From contig JAJEBQ010000047.1 of the NCBI GenBank assembly GCA_022822495.1, positions 1 to 60,740 on the forward strand: DNA of 60,740 bases. The letters are read 5' to 3'. The notes under the pieces are model-generated. The model was not told the origin of the DNA. It saw nothing but the letters and a program-made list of their open reading frames with translations, and did not search any database. The translations under genes and the position numbers were made by a program. Positions 18,574 through 26,560 of this stretch are shown here, piece by piece (position 1 is the first letter of the stretch; the number at the start of each line of letters is the position of its first letter). The stretch is from Paracoccaceae bacterium (lineage in GTDB: Bacteria; Pseudomonadota; Alphaproteobacteria; Rhodobacterales; Rhodobacteraceae).

Positions 18574-19613
18574 ATGGAAAAATCGAAATAATCATAAGGC
18601 CATTGGCGTTCATATTGTTGGCCACCATCCTTTGCGGGATCATTTTTGAAATAGCAGGCTTTTCAGCAATACTGATGTTCAACAGTATTTTAGACGGCGC
18701 CTTTCTAGGTAGCAGATCCTTGGAGAAGAGTTTGCGATGGGCTTTGCCGCTATTTATTACTGCAGTTGGTGTTGGTATTTCATTCCGTTGCGGTTTCTTC
18801 AACATTGGGGCACAGGGCCAATTCTACATGGGCTCAGTTTGTGCTGTTTATGTTACTGAGTACATGTCAGGGGCAAATGCAGTAATTGTAATCCCTCTTG
18901 GAATGATTGCTGGAATGACCGGAGGAGCTCTTTGGTCACTTTGGCCAGGATATCTAAAACTTCGGTACGGGGTTGATGAAGTTATTACAACCCTGATGAG
19001 TAATTTTATAGCCGGATTGATACTGGTTTATGTAACATCCGGTCCACTAAAGGACCAGTCTGGTTCTGGCCAGCAGGCGTCAACAAAAATTTTACCATCT
19101 GAATTCAGAATTAGTGATGCTAGTGGTGTGTCGCTAACCATAATCTTAATTACAATAAGCGTGGGGATAACTGGCTGGCTGATTATCAATCGGACTTCCT
19201 TCGGAACATTATCAAGCCTTGCTGGCCGAAATCCTACCATGCTAAAATATCAGGGTGGAAAAATCTGGCAGCTGGGGCTAGTAAGTTTCATTATCAGTGG
19301 AATGCTTGCTGGACTCTCAGGGTCAATCGAGTTGTTTGGACCAAGTGGGCGAGTAGTGAGCGGGTTTCTTCCAACGCATGGTTTCACGGCGATATTGGTT
19401 GCTTTGGTTGCCTCTTATGCCGTTATTGGTACAGCGTTTTCTGCTTTGTTCTTTGGAGGACTATTTTCTGCAGCACTATTCCTGCCAATTTTTACAGGCC
19501 TACCGACTTCAGCCATAGATCTATTTAATGCTATCATTGCCCTGTTGATAACAGCAAGAATTACCCTAGGAAAAAAGTTTCTACGCAATCGCTGGAGCCA
19601 CTCCCATGATTGA
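18570..19613 (+). CDS. ABC transporter permease, nucleoside type (first)
   Basis: Inner-membrane protein of 347 residues with about nine to ten hydrophobic segments, of the BPD_transp_2 family. Landmarks are GVGISFRCGFFNIGAQGQFYMG near residue 70, YGVDEVITTLMSNFIAG near 135 and a long loop containing GRNPTMLKYQGGK near 215. Start is GTG at 18570, coupled to the ATPase stop. Pairs with the following permease to form the channel. Confidence 0.9.
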   Translation: MNGKIEIIIRPLAFILLATILCGIIFEIAGFSAILMFNSILDGAFLGSRSLEKSLRWALPLFITAVGVGISFRCGFFNIGAQGQFYMGSVCAVYVTEYMSGANAVIVIPLGMIAGMTGGALWSLWPGYLKLRYGVDEVITTLMSNFIAGLILVYVTSGPLKDQSGSGQQASTKILPSEFRISDASGVSLTIILITISVGITGWLIINRTSFGTLSSLAGRNPTMLKYQGGKIWQLGLVSFIISGMLAGLSGSIELFGPSGRVVSGFLPTHGFTAILVALVASYAVIGTAFSALFFGGLFSAALFLPIFTGLPTSAIDLFNAIIALLITARITLGKKFLRNRWSHSHD

Positions 19614-20508
19614 ATTTCATGAATTCTTAGTTGCGATACTTCGGTCAGGAACACCACTGATTTATGCGGCTTTGGCCGGTGTAATTGTTCATCGGTCAGG
19701 AGTATGGCATCTTGGATTGGAAGGGATCATGATTATCGGGGCATGTGTTACAATTATCGGTATAGTACTAACCAATTCATTTATTGTTGCCATACTGTCA
19801 GCAATAATAATTTGCATTATCGTTTCCATACTTCAGTGGTTCGTGATTGAGAAATTAAAGGCCAATCAGATTATCGTTGGTCTTGGTATTACTGGCATAG
19901 GCATAGGTGGGACAGCATTTGCAGTTGAATCCATCTTTGGTAGTTTGGCAGCAATCAGTGCACCTTTTGGAATACCAAGGGTTGGCGATACATTTGGACC
20001 TTATTCTGGTTTGTCAATACTGGTTTTTATAATGCCGTTTGCAGTTTTGTCTCTGTGGGTATTGTTGTTGAGATCACGTTTTGGGTTGAGACTCGCTGCT
20101 GCCGGAGAACATCCGTTTGCAGCTCGAAGTGTCGGTGCCAACCCTTCAATTATGCGATTAATTGCATTTTGTGTCGGTGGATTATTCTGTGCCTTGGCAG
20201 GTGCAGAACTTGCTGCGGGCAGTTTGCAGATATTTGCACAGAATATGGTGGCAGGAAGGGGATTCATGGGTTTTGCCGCGGTAATATTTGGTGGTGGTCA
20301 CCCAGTTGGAAGTGCTTTTGCTGCGATGTTCTTCAGCATAGTATCGGTTGTTGGAATTCGAATGCAGATTCACTTGGGTAACTTTGTTTCACATGATCTT
20401 TTGCTTTGCCTTCCTTATATAGTCACTGTGTTAGGAATTTGGATTGCAGCGCGAGCAAAAGGGAGAACAAATTCAGCATCACAACCTTCAGAATTGCGGG
20501 ATCAGTAA
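19606..20508 (+). CDS. ABC transporter permease, nucleoside type (second)
   Basis: Inner-membrane protein of 300 residues. It begins with the conserved RSGTPLIYAALAGVIVHRSGVWHLGLEGIM segment typical of the second permease of BMP importers, and contains the EAA-like loop AAGEHPFAARSVGANP near residue 165 and a GRGFMGFAAVIFGG near 220. Overlaps the first permease by 8 bp. It is the last gene of the ung-led operon; a weak stem (ACAG, CTGT) about 25 bp after the stop is not a convincing terminator. Confidence 0.9.
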   Translation: MIEFHEFLVAILRSGTPLIYAALAGVIVHRSGVWHLGLEGIMIIGACVTIIGIVLTNSFIVAILSAIIICIIVSILQWFVIEKLKANQIIVGLGITGIGIGGTAFAVESIFGSLAAISAPFGIPRVGDTFGPYSGLSILVFIMPFAVLSLWVLLLRSRFGLRLAAAGEHPFAARSVGANPSIMRLIAFCVGGLFCALAGAELAAGSLQIFAQNMVAGRGFMGFAAVIFGGGHPVGSAFAAMFFSIVSVVGIRMQIHLGNFVSHDLLLCLPYIVTVLGIWIAARAKGRTNSASQPSELRDQ

Positions 20509-20702
20509 TCAAGATCCGAGCATAATTGATACAGCAAAAAAACTGTTAAATTTTTCTTGACTTCAGACATTTAGCTGATTGTGAAGTTTCAACTCCTCTA
20601 TATCATGGGGCAAATCAATGTTGTGCCACGGCCTATATAATGGGCAATATTTATTTGCTTGGTCCCTTTGTCATCTCCCCCGCCAACCACAACATCAAAC
20701 CC

Positions 20703-21009
20703 ATGTTCATTCGTAAAAAGAAAATGCCCAACACCACCATCAAGATCCAACTGGCCACAGGGACCAGAGAGGGCGACAAAGTCAGACAAAAGATCGTGCG
20801 GCACATCGTTACCGCCCATAACGATAACGAGTCGGCTCAGTTCATGGGCGTTGCCCAAGCCATCCTCAATGATCTCAAGGTTCAGTCCCGGGGCTGCTAG
20901 AACACCCTTTTTAACCTCAAGGAGTATGATGAACTCGTACTGAAGCCCCACCGGGCCAAGGAGACCCGGTCCCCGATCATGTCAGGCTGGGTACATGTCG
21001 GGCCCATGT
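20703..21009 (+). pseudogene. IS1634-like transposase, N-terminal remnant
   Basis: From ATG at 20703 the frame reads MFIRKKKMPNTT, then IKIQLATGTREGDKVRQKIV and RHIVTAHNDNESAQFM. This is the pattern of the N-terminus of IS1634-family transposases (an MFxRxKK start followed by REGGKVRQRIVRHVG). A TAG at 20898-20900 interrupts it, after which a related segment (NTLFNLKEYDELVLKPHRAK) continues in frame. It is cut off by the inverted-repeat element beginning at 21010. Base composition is richer in G and C than the flanking operons. The rest of the transposase is absent. Confidence 0.65.
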
Positions 21010-21201
21010 GAGACTGCGAAAATATTCAAACGAATTCTTTAAAAGATCATTTCCACACCAAGAAAATGCGCCTTTGGGCGGTTTTTTGCAAACGAAAGTT
21101 CCAAAAACAACAAATAAATGTCTCGGAAAGACATCTTAGCTCGGCAAATAACAGTTAAAAGTGACTTCTTGCCTTAGGCGCTAGAATACTTTCACAGTCT
21201 C
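21010..21201. repeat. 192 bp inverted-repeat mini-element
   Basis: Begins GAGACTGCGAAAATATTCAA (21010) and ends GAATACTTTCACAGTCTC (21201), inverted copies of the same terminal repeat seen at 10141-10553. The inside contains two short hairpins (for example GTCTCGGAAAGACAT) and no gene. The element separates the IS1634-like and IS1182-like fragments. A solitary third end is at 21946-21964. Size and ends suggest a deletion derivative of an insertion sequence. Confidence 0.6.
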
Positions 21202-21501
21202 AACAGGGCGGGCCCTTCGCCCCGGCGGGACAGCCAGAACCCGCCAAGCGCCTTCTTTGATCCCCGGGCCATTCCTCTAAAGTGATGGTCCGGGCATGTT
21301 CCATGAAGTTCGGCACCAGCCGGTTCACTTTTGGCATCACGGGTGACACACACCGCATTGGCCCGCCCGTCGGCCCAGACCATTTGCCGGTCGTGGCACC
21401 AGACAAGGAGGTGATAAGTACGAACCAGTCCAGGCAGTCAAACAAGCCTTTTTTACCTGGGAGTGGCCCATTATTCGTCCGTAATTGTGGGATATTGCCA
21501 T

Positions 21502-21749
21502 CGTGCGCTGATGGCGCAAGGCGGGGATGTGATGCGCAAGAGGGGGCTTGGGTTGCACATCCGTTGGGCACGCTCAAGCGCGGGGCCGGTCTTGATTTTT
21601 TCCTGATGCGGGGCTTGGCGATGTGGCGGGACGGGTTGAACCTGATGGTTCTGGGATACAATTTCAGGCGGATGTTGAAAGAACTTGGAGTGGCGGTGTT
21701 TAGGACCTATTATCAGGCCCGAAGAGAAGCTCGGGGGATAAGGATGTGA
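21502..21749 (+). pseudogene. IS1182-like transposase, C-terminal remnant
   Basis: In one frame RRALMAQGGDVMRKRGGL and, after a one-base shift near 21550, VAHPLGTLKRGAGLDFFLMR then GLAMWRDGLNLMVLGYNFRR match the C-terminal pattern of IS1182-family transposases (EHPFGTLKR..., GLEKVR..SL..LAYN..R). Upstream sequence (21202-21500), high in G+C, encodes no clear continuation. The frame closes at 21749. Fragmentary and surely inactive. The solitary inverted repeat at 21946-21964 may be its outer end. Confidence 0.6.
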
Positions 21750-21945
21750 TTGTTTCCGGGGAGAGGTGTTGTTTTTGGTGATTGCAGGGCACAATGGCGG
21801 CTTGATCAGAATATTTGGAGATTTTGTTGGAGATATTGGGTATAGGTGAATACCGTTATTGGAAAATCACCCCTTTTGTGACTCTTAAATCGGGTTTGGA
21901 ACATCGTCTTGTTCTGAATGGGGTGAGGCCATTTATCTGGAAAAA

Positions 21946-21964
21946 TTGATACTTTCATAGTCTC
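21946..21964 (-). repeat. Solitary copy of the GAGACT terminal repeat
   Basis: TTGATACTTTCATAGTCTC matches the right ends at 10553 and 21201 with one missing base and one substitution. It marks the right boundary of the mobile-element graveyard, just before the promoter region of the glutamine-synthetase-like gene. Confidence 0.6.
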
Positions 21965-21981
21965 AGTTATTGATTAAAAAA

Positions 21982-21993
21982 GGTATTAATACC
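21982..21993. promoter_or_regulatory. Perfect palindrome GGTATTAATACC upstream of the first GS-like gene
   Basis: A perfect 12-base palindrome lies 121 bp before the ATG at 22103, inside AAGGTATTAATACCAAG. FadR/GntR-type regulators commonly bind GGT...ACC half-sites, and a GntR gene lies in the same cluster at 24364. The same ATACCAA string recurs in the GntR/oxidoreductase intergenic region. That this is the GntR operator is inference. Confidence 0.4.
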
Positions 21994-22102
21994 AAGAGAA
22001 AATAAGAAATGTTTGCAAAAAACTTACTAACCATTATGGAATGAGCCTAACAGAAGGATTTTATTCCTTTGTGTGGAGTTAATAGAAATAACAGGAGGAA
22101 AT

Positions 22103-23380
22103 ATGACTGAAAATGGTATCAAGTATTACCTGATAAGTTTTACTGACTTGTTTGGAGTTGTCCGCTCGAAGCTTGTACCTGCAACAGCAATTGATGATAT
22201 GAAGAAAGAAGGTGCTGGATTTGCAGGGTTTGCAGCTCATTTGGACATGACTCCAGCTCACCCAGATATGCTGGCCATGCCTTCAGGAAGTATTTATCCC
22301 TTGCCATGGAAGTCCGAGGTAGCCTGGATTCCAAGCGATCCTGTTTTGAATGAAAAAGAAGTTGATCATGCTCCCAGGTTGGTATTGAAGCGATTGATCG
22401 CCAGAGCCAAAGTCATGGGTTATAAGATCATGACCGGGGTAGAACCCGAATTCTTTTTACTTTCACTCTCAGGTGATGAACTCTCAGATACCTCCGATAT
22501 CAAAAGCAAACCATGCTATGATCAGCAGGCACTTATGCGAAGATATGACCTGATTTCGGAAATTAGCGATGCCATGATTTCGATGGGGTGGGAACCGTAC
22601 CAGAATGATCATGAAGATGCGAATGGTCAATTTGAAATGAATTGGGGTTTTTCTGATCCACTGACGACCGCGGATCGGCATACTTTTTTCAAATTCATGG
22701 TCAAATCTTTGGCTGAAAACCATGGTTTCAAGGCCACTTTCATGCCCAAACCAATGCCTAAACTTACCGGGAACGGGTGTCACGTTCATCTATCCATCTG
22801 GGATGATAAGAGTGGCCAAAACCTAATGACTGGTGATGGTGAATTGGGACTTTCAAAGTTTGCCTATAATGTGATTGGTGGTTTGCTGGAAAACTCAAAA
22901 AGCCTGGCTTTGATAACGAATCCCGTCGTTAATTCCTACAAGCGGATAAATGCTCCCAGAACCAGTTCAGGTGCTACCTGGTCTCCTAATACCGTAACCT
23001 ATGGAGGGAACAACCGGACACATATGATCAGAATTCCTGGTGATAACAGGGTAGAAATACGTCTGGCAGATGGTGCTTCCAACCCTTACCTGTTACAAGC
23101 AGCCATGATCGCATCGGCCCTGGATGGAATAGAACGCCAGGTAAATCCAGGTGAACGAATTGATTTGGATATGTACGCTGAGGGATACAAGGTAAAGGAT
23201 GCACCAAAATTACCCTTGAATATGCTGGATTCATTGAGGCTTTTTGAAAAATCTGAATTTGTCGGTAATTACTTTGGTGAGGAGTTCCAGAAAGCCTATT
23301 CCAAACTAAAGGGTGAAGAATGGGACGATTATATGAGGTATTTTTCAGAATGGGAAAAGACGAATGCCCTGGATGTATAG
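22103..23380 (+). CDS. Type III glutamine-synthetase-like ligase (GlnT/GmaS/PuuA group)
   Basis: Protein of 425 residues with the GS catalytic fold: FTDLFGVVRSKLVPA near the start, GVEPEFFLL (metal-binding Glu), QNDHEDANGQFEMNWGFSD, GNGCHVHLSIWD and PGDNRVEIRLADGASNPYL. Members join glutamate gamma-carboxyl to ammonia, methylamine (GmaS) or polyamines (PuuA), so the amine substrate is open. The ATG at 22103 follows a strong AGGAGG at 22093; an in-frame GTG at 22073 lacks such a site. A class I amidotransferase follows 42 bp later, an arrangement reminiscent of PuuA-PuuD. A second, more divergent paralogue is at 26561. Confidence 0.88.
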   Translation: MTENGIKYYLISFTDLFGVVRSKLVPATAIDDMKKEGAGFAGFAAHLDMTPAHPDMLAMPSGSIYPLPWKSEVAWIPSDPVLNEKEVDHAPRLVLKRLIARAKVMGYKIMTGVEPEFFLLSLSGDELSDTSDIKSKPCYDQQALMRRYDLISEISDAMISMGWEPYQNDHEDANGQFEMNWGFSDPLTTADRHTFFKFMVKSLAENHGFKATFMPKPMPKLTGNGCHVHLSIWDDKSGQNLMTGDGELGLSKFAYNVIGGLLENSKSLALITNPVVNSYKRINAPRTSSGATWSPNTVTYGGNNRTHMIRIPGDNRVEIRLADGASNPYLLQAAMIASALDGIERQVNPGERIDLDMYAEGYKVKDAPKLPLNMLDSLRLFEKSEFVGNYFGEEFQKAYSKLKGEEWDDYMRYFSEWEKTNALDV

Positions 23381-23422
23381 AATCCTTATAAAATCTAAAT
23401 TGCACGTCAACATAGGAGTTAA

Positions 23423-24145
23423 ATGATGCATATTCTGGTACTTCAGCATGCAAAAGTTGAGCATCCGGGATCATTCAGGAAAATGTTGCAAGAGGATGGA
23501 CATACCTGGGATCCGATAGAGCTTGATGAAGGTGAGCAATTGCCGGCACTAGATGGCTATGATGCACTTTGGGTACTTGGCGGTCCAATGGATGTCTGGG
23601 AAGAAGATATTCACCCTTGGCTGAAGCCAGAGAAGGAATTTATTAGAGAAGCTGTAAGCATAAGAGGATTGCCCTTTTTGGGTTTATGTCTGGGACATCA
23701 ACTGCTTGCCGAAGCTCTCGGAGGTCAGTGTGGAAAGGCTGAAAATTCTGAAGTTGGCGTGATGGAGGTTGGCCTTACCGAGGCAGGAAATGAGAGCGTA
23801 TTTTTCGATGGAATTCCTGAAACCTTCAACTGTTTGCAATGGCATGGTGCAGAAGTAAAACGCATGCCTCAAGGTGCGGTTTGTTTAGCAAGTTCCCCAC
23901 TTTGTAAAATCCAGGCCATGAATTGGTACACAAGAGCATTTTCTGTCCAATTTCATTTGGAGATTGAACCCAATACTGTTGATAACTGGGCTGAAATACC
24001 TGAATATGAATCAGCACTTGATCAAGTATTTGGCACAGGAGGTGTTTCTCGTTTGCGTGGAGATTGTAATAAGGAAATGACCAATTTTGAATCCATGGCA
24101 GAACGGGTTTACATGAATTGGTTGCATGCAGCTGCAAAAAGTTGA
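23423..24145 (+). CDS. Class I glutamine amidotransferase-like protein (GMP-synthase-type domain)
   Basis: Stand-alone amidotransferase domain of 240 residues. The nucleophile elbow GLCLGHQ puts the catalytic cysteine at residue 89, with the His and Glu of the triad at 178 and 180 (QFHLEIEP). It hydrolyses a gamma-glutamyl amide bond in family members. Beside a GS-like ligase, a role in releasing glutamate from a gamma-glutamyl product (as PuuD does) is possible but inferred. Start ATG at 23423 with AGGAGTTAA upstream. Confidence 0.85.
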   Translation: MMHILVLQHAKVEHPGSFRKMLQEDGHTWDPIELDEGEQLPALDGYDALWVLGGPMDVWEEDIHPWLKPEKEFIREAVSIRGLPFLGLCLGHQLLAEALGGQCGKAENSEVGVMEVGLTEAGNESVFFDGIPETFNCLQWHGAEVKRMPQGAVCLASSPLCKIQAMNWYTRAFSVQFHLEIEPNTVDNWAEIPEYESALDQVFGTGGVSRLRGDCNKEMTNFESMAERVYMNWLHAAAKS

Positions 24146-24148
24146 TTT

Positions 24149-24352
24149 TTACTTGCCCGCGGCAAGGATCTCATAAATATCGCTGTCACTTGTTAGGTTG
24201 TTATTCTCCATCAGCAGGTAATATGGTGTTTTGGGATTTGCACCTGCCTCAAGCAGGGTTTCAATAACTTTCGAAGTGCCGTTATAAGCGGCTGTAGCAT
24301 GTAATGGGGTCCATCCGATAAGGACAATCTTGGCATTAATAATCGTTGACAT
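24149..24352 (-). CDS. Small ankyrin-repeat protein or remnant
   Basis: Frame of 67 residues whose middle is a recognisable ankyrin repeat: GWTPLHATAAYNGTSKVIETLLEAGANP. Only one full repeat and a short tail (DIYEILAAGK) are present, so it is either a tiny ankyrin protein or the remaining end of a longer one. It sits tightly between the amidotransferase stop (3 bp away, convergent) and the GntR stop. A 6 bp palindrome (CTTGCC, GGCAAG) at 24151-24166 overlaps its 3' end. Confidence 0.5.
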   Translation of the reverse strand: MSTIINAKIVLIGWTPLHATAAYNGTSKVIETLLEAGANPKTPYYLLMENNNLTSDSDIYEILAAGK

Positions 24353-24363
24353 GTGCCAGGTGT

Positions 24364-25041
24364 TTAAGTTGCTGAGGCCCTTGTTAAAGACAGTCTCGCA
24401 GTCTCAAGGTGCTCTTTCATCCTTTCAGCAGCTAGTTCGGGTTCTCTGAATTTGATGGCGTCCAGAATTTGTCTGTGTTGTAAGTTGTATTCGTATATAA
24501 TGTTGGGTTCGAGTGTTAACTTTCTCATTTGAGTCCAGGCCTGATTACCCCGAACGGAATTGATTTGCATTGCAATCCATTCTAGGAGTGGATTACCAGT
24601 AGTCGCGACAAGCTTCATGTGAAACTGTGTATCCAGGTTGGCAAAAGCAACAGCATCGTTCACTTTGGATTCCATGGAATCCTGAATTTCAGATAACTCA
24701 AGAATATCTATAGGACGGGCGTTTAATACAGACAATCTGCAAATATGAGGTTCAAAAGCAAAACGTGCATCCATCAATTCAAGGGGGCGAGCTGATTCGA
24801 AAATTGGTTGGCGAAAATTCCTGGAATTAAATCTAACGTAAGTCCCGCTATTATTAACAATTCCGACCAACCCCTCCTCTTGAAGCTGCTCCAGTGCCTT
24901 TCTGACAGTACCTCTGGATGCTTTCATCTTTTCAGCCAAAATTCTTTCAGGAGGAAACCGGTCATTCATTTTGTATGTCCCGGTGTAAATCTCACCTCTA
25001 AGTTGTGCTGCAATGTCCGAAAATGATTTTCGTTTTTCCAT
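24364..25041 (-). CDS. GntR-family regulator, FadR subgroup
   Basis: Protein of 225 residues from the ATG at 25041. The winged helix-turn-helix occupies the first 75 residues (GEIYTGTYKMNDRFPPERILA, ASRGTVRKALEQLQEEGLV), followed by an FCD effector domain with the conserved DTQFHMKLV and RQILDAIKFREPELAAERM segments. An upstream ATG at 25083 would add 14 residues without a better ribosome site. Divergent from the DAO oxidoreductase; the likely regulator of the 22.1-35.5 kb cluster. FCD regulators bind carboxylates, consistent with an amino-acid-like inducer (inference). Confidence 0.87.
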   Translation of the reverse strand: MEKRKSFSDIAAQLRGEIYTGTYKMNDRFPPERILAEKMKASRGTVRKALEQLQEEGLVGIVNNSGTYVRFNSRNFRQPIFESARPLELMDARFAFEPHICRLSVLNARPIDILELSEIQDSMESKVNDAVAFANLDTQFHMKLVATTGNPLLEWIAMQINSVRGNQAWTQMRKLTLEPNIIYEYNLQHRQILDAIKFREPELAAERMKEHLETARLSLTRASAT

Positions 25042-25059
25042 AATAGCGCCCATTAAAGA

Positions 25060-25134
25060 AACCAATAATATACCAAAATACAAATATTTTCAACAAATGG
25101 AATTTTTTTGGTTTAAAATAAATAATAATTGGTT
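25060..25134. promoter_or_regulatory. Intergenic region with four TGGT/ACCA half-sites
   Basis: Between the divergent GntR and oxidoreductase genes lie AACCAATAAT (25060), TACCAAAA (25071), TTTGGTTT (25107) and ATAATTGGTT (25125). The outer two form an inverted repeat with one mismatch. The composition is extremely AT-rich, so some matches may be chance. Consistent with GntR autoregulation and control of the gene at 25194. Confidence 0.35.
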
Positions 25135-25193
25135 CATTATTATTTTCCGAAAATGATTTTGAATTCGTTTAGATTTTTCTAAAAGGAGTATGA

Positions 25194-26537
25194 ATGGCAA
25201 TTCCAGAACATGCAGATTATGTTATAATTGGCGCCGGCATTCATGGGCTCTCAACCTCTTGGAGGTTGGCTCAGAGATTGATCGAAAAGGGCGAAGAGGT
25301 TGATGGTCGAATAGTTGTTCTTGATAAATCCGGAATTGCCGCAGGTGCCTCCGGTATAGCTTGTGGTGTCGTAAGGAACAATTATTACCAACCAGCAATG
25401 CGAAGGCTCATGGCCCATTCAGTTGATATATGGGAATCAGACCCCGAAGGACTGAGTTATCACCCTGTCGGATATATGCAAATATCCTGTGAGGCGATGC
25501 GAGAAGATGTTCAAACAATTTATGAACAACAACAAGAAATTGGGTATGAAAGTGTTTTCATCGAGGGGTCCAATGCTTCAACCAATTATATGCGAGGGAT
25601 GTTTGAGGATTGGCAGGCCAAGAACATTACTTCCGTCCTCCACGAAAAGAGAGGAGGGTACTCTAACAACACCAAATCGATGTATGGTTTGACTTCCAAG
25701 GTTGAAAAACTGGGTGTTCGTATCATCACGGGAATAGAAGTCAAGGGATTTGGTTTTGAGACAACTTCCAATGCAGTCACCAAGGTAGAAACGGACAAGG
25801 GAGAAATTACCTGTGAACAGGTGATCGTAGGAGCAGGTCCCTGGGTAAGGGACTTTTGGGATATGCTGGGTCTCCCCAAGCAAATAACAGTCAAGGATCT
25901 CAATGGTGAAATCCACAATGATGTGGATATGTGGAGATACTGGCAGCTTGAAGAAGGGGTTTTAACTGTACCGCCTGAAACGTTGTTGACTGATGATGGC
26001 AAAATGCCACCGGTCATCCATGTTGATACGGATGCCCCCCTGTACTCGGATGTTGACGGATCAGTAATTGCTGAGGAAATGTGGGGTATCTACTATAAGC
26101 CCGACTGGCATTTTGGTGGGGTGCAAGGTGGCGCATCCCCTTACAAGGTAGACACACCCGTGGATGAAGTGGCTGTAGATCCTTATGGTCCCTCCAGCCC
26201 AGAATTTGTATCCAGCCCGGAATTTGCCCATATGTGGGTGTCGGCACTTGCCCACTGTCACAAGAGATTTGAAGGGGCCATGCCAAAATATCATAGAGAA
26301 GCATCAGGTGGGATAGGATGTTTTACCCCTGACAGTTTTCCTGTATTTGATACATTTAATGATAATGTCTTTATTATTGCAGATTCCAATCATGGTTGGA
26401 AAATGCTTGGTGTCGGGCACTTGGTTGCCGATGAGGTTTTGGGTAAAGAACAGGAGTTGTTGCAGCCATTCAGGTTCAATCGATTTGAAAAAGGTGAGTT
26501 GCATCCGGTTTCAAACAGCCCGTACCCTTGGAGTTAA
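25194..26537 (+). CDS. FAD-dependent amine/amino-acid oxidoreductase (DAO fold, SoxB-like)
   Basis: Protein of 447 residues. The N-terminal DYVIIGAGIHGLSTSWRLAQ is the FAD-binding dinucleotide motif, followed by LDKSGIAAGASGIACGVVRNNY, typical of sarcosine-oxidase-type DAO proteins. The C-terminal IADSNHGWKMLGVGHLVADEVL matches the second flavin-contact region. In the family such enzymes oxidise sarcosine, dimethylglycine, N-methyl or gamma-glutamyl amines (PuuB). Start ATG at 25194 after AAAAGGAGT. It lacks SoxD, SoxA and SoxG partners in its own operon, but a GcvT-fused protein is encoded at its end. Confidence 0.87.
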   Translation: MAIPEHADYVIIGAGIHGLSTSWRLAQRLIEKGEEVDGRIVVLDKSGIAAGASGIACGVVRNNYYQPAMRRLMAHSVDIWESDPEGLSYHPVGYMQISCEAMREDVQTIYEQQQEIGYESVFIEGSNASTNYMRGMFEDWQAKNITSVLHEKRGGYSNNTKSMYGLTSKVEKLGVRIITGIEVKGFGFETTSNAVTKVETDKGEITCEQVIVGAGPWVRDFWDMLGLPKQITVKDLNGEIHNDVDMWRYWQLEEGVLTVPPETLLTDDGKMPPVIHVDTDAPLYSDVDGSVIAEEMWGIYYKPDWHFGGVQGGASPYKVDTPVDEVAVDPYGPSSPEFVSSPEFAHMWVSALAHCHKRFEGAMPKYHREASGGIGCFTPDSFPVFDTFNDNVFIIADSNHGWKMLGVGHLVADEVLGKEQELLQPFRFNRFEKGELHPVSNSPYPWS

Positions 26538-26560
26538 TTTTTGAAGTAGAAGGAGGAAAT

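Noticed and set aside
22073..22102. Upstream GTG start or leader peptide for the first GS-like gene
   Set aside because: The ATG at 22103 has the strong AGGAGG site; the extension has no support.
24151..24166. CTTGCC...GGCAAG palindrome as terminator
   Set aside because: Stem is only 6 bp and no T-run follows on either strand. It also lies in the ankyrin frame.
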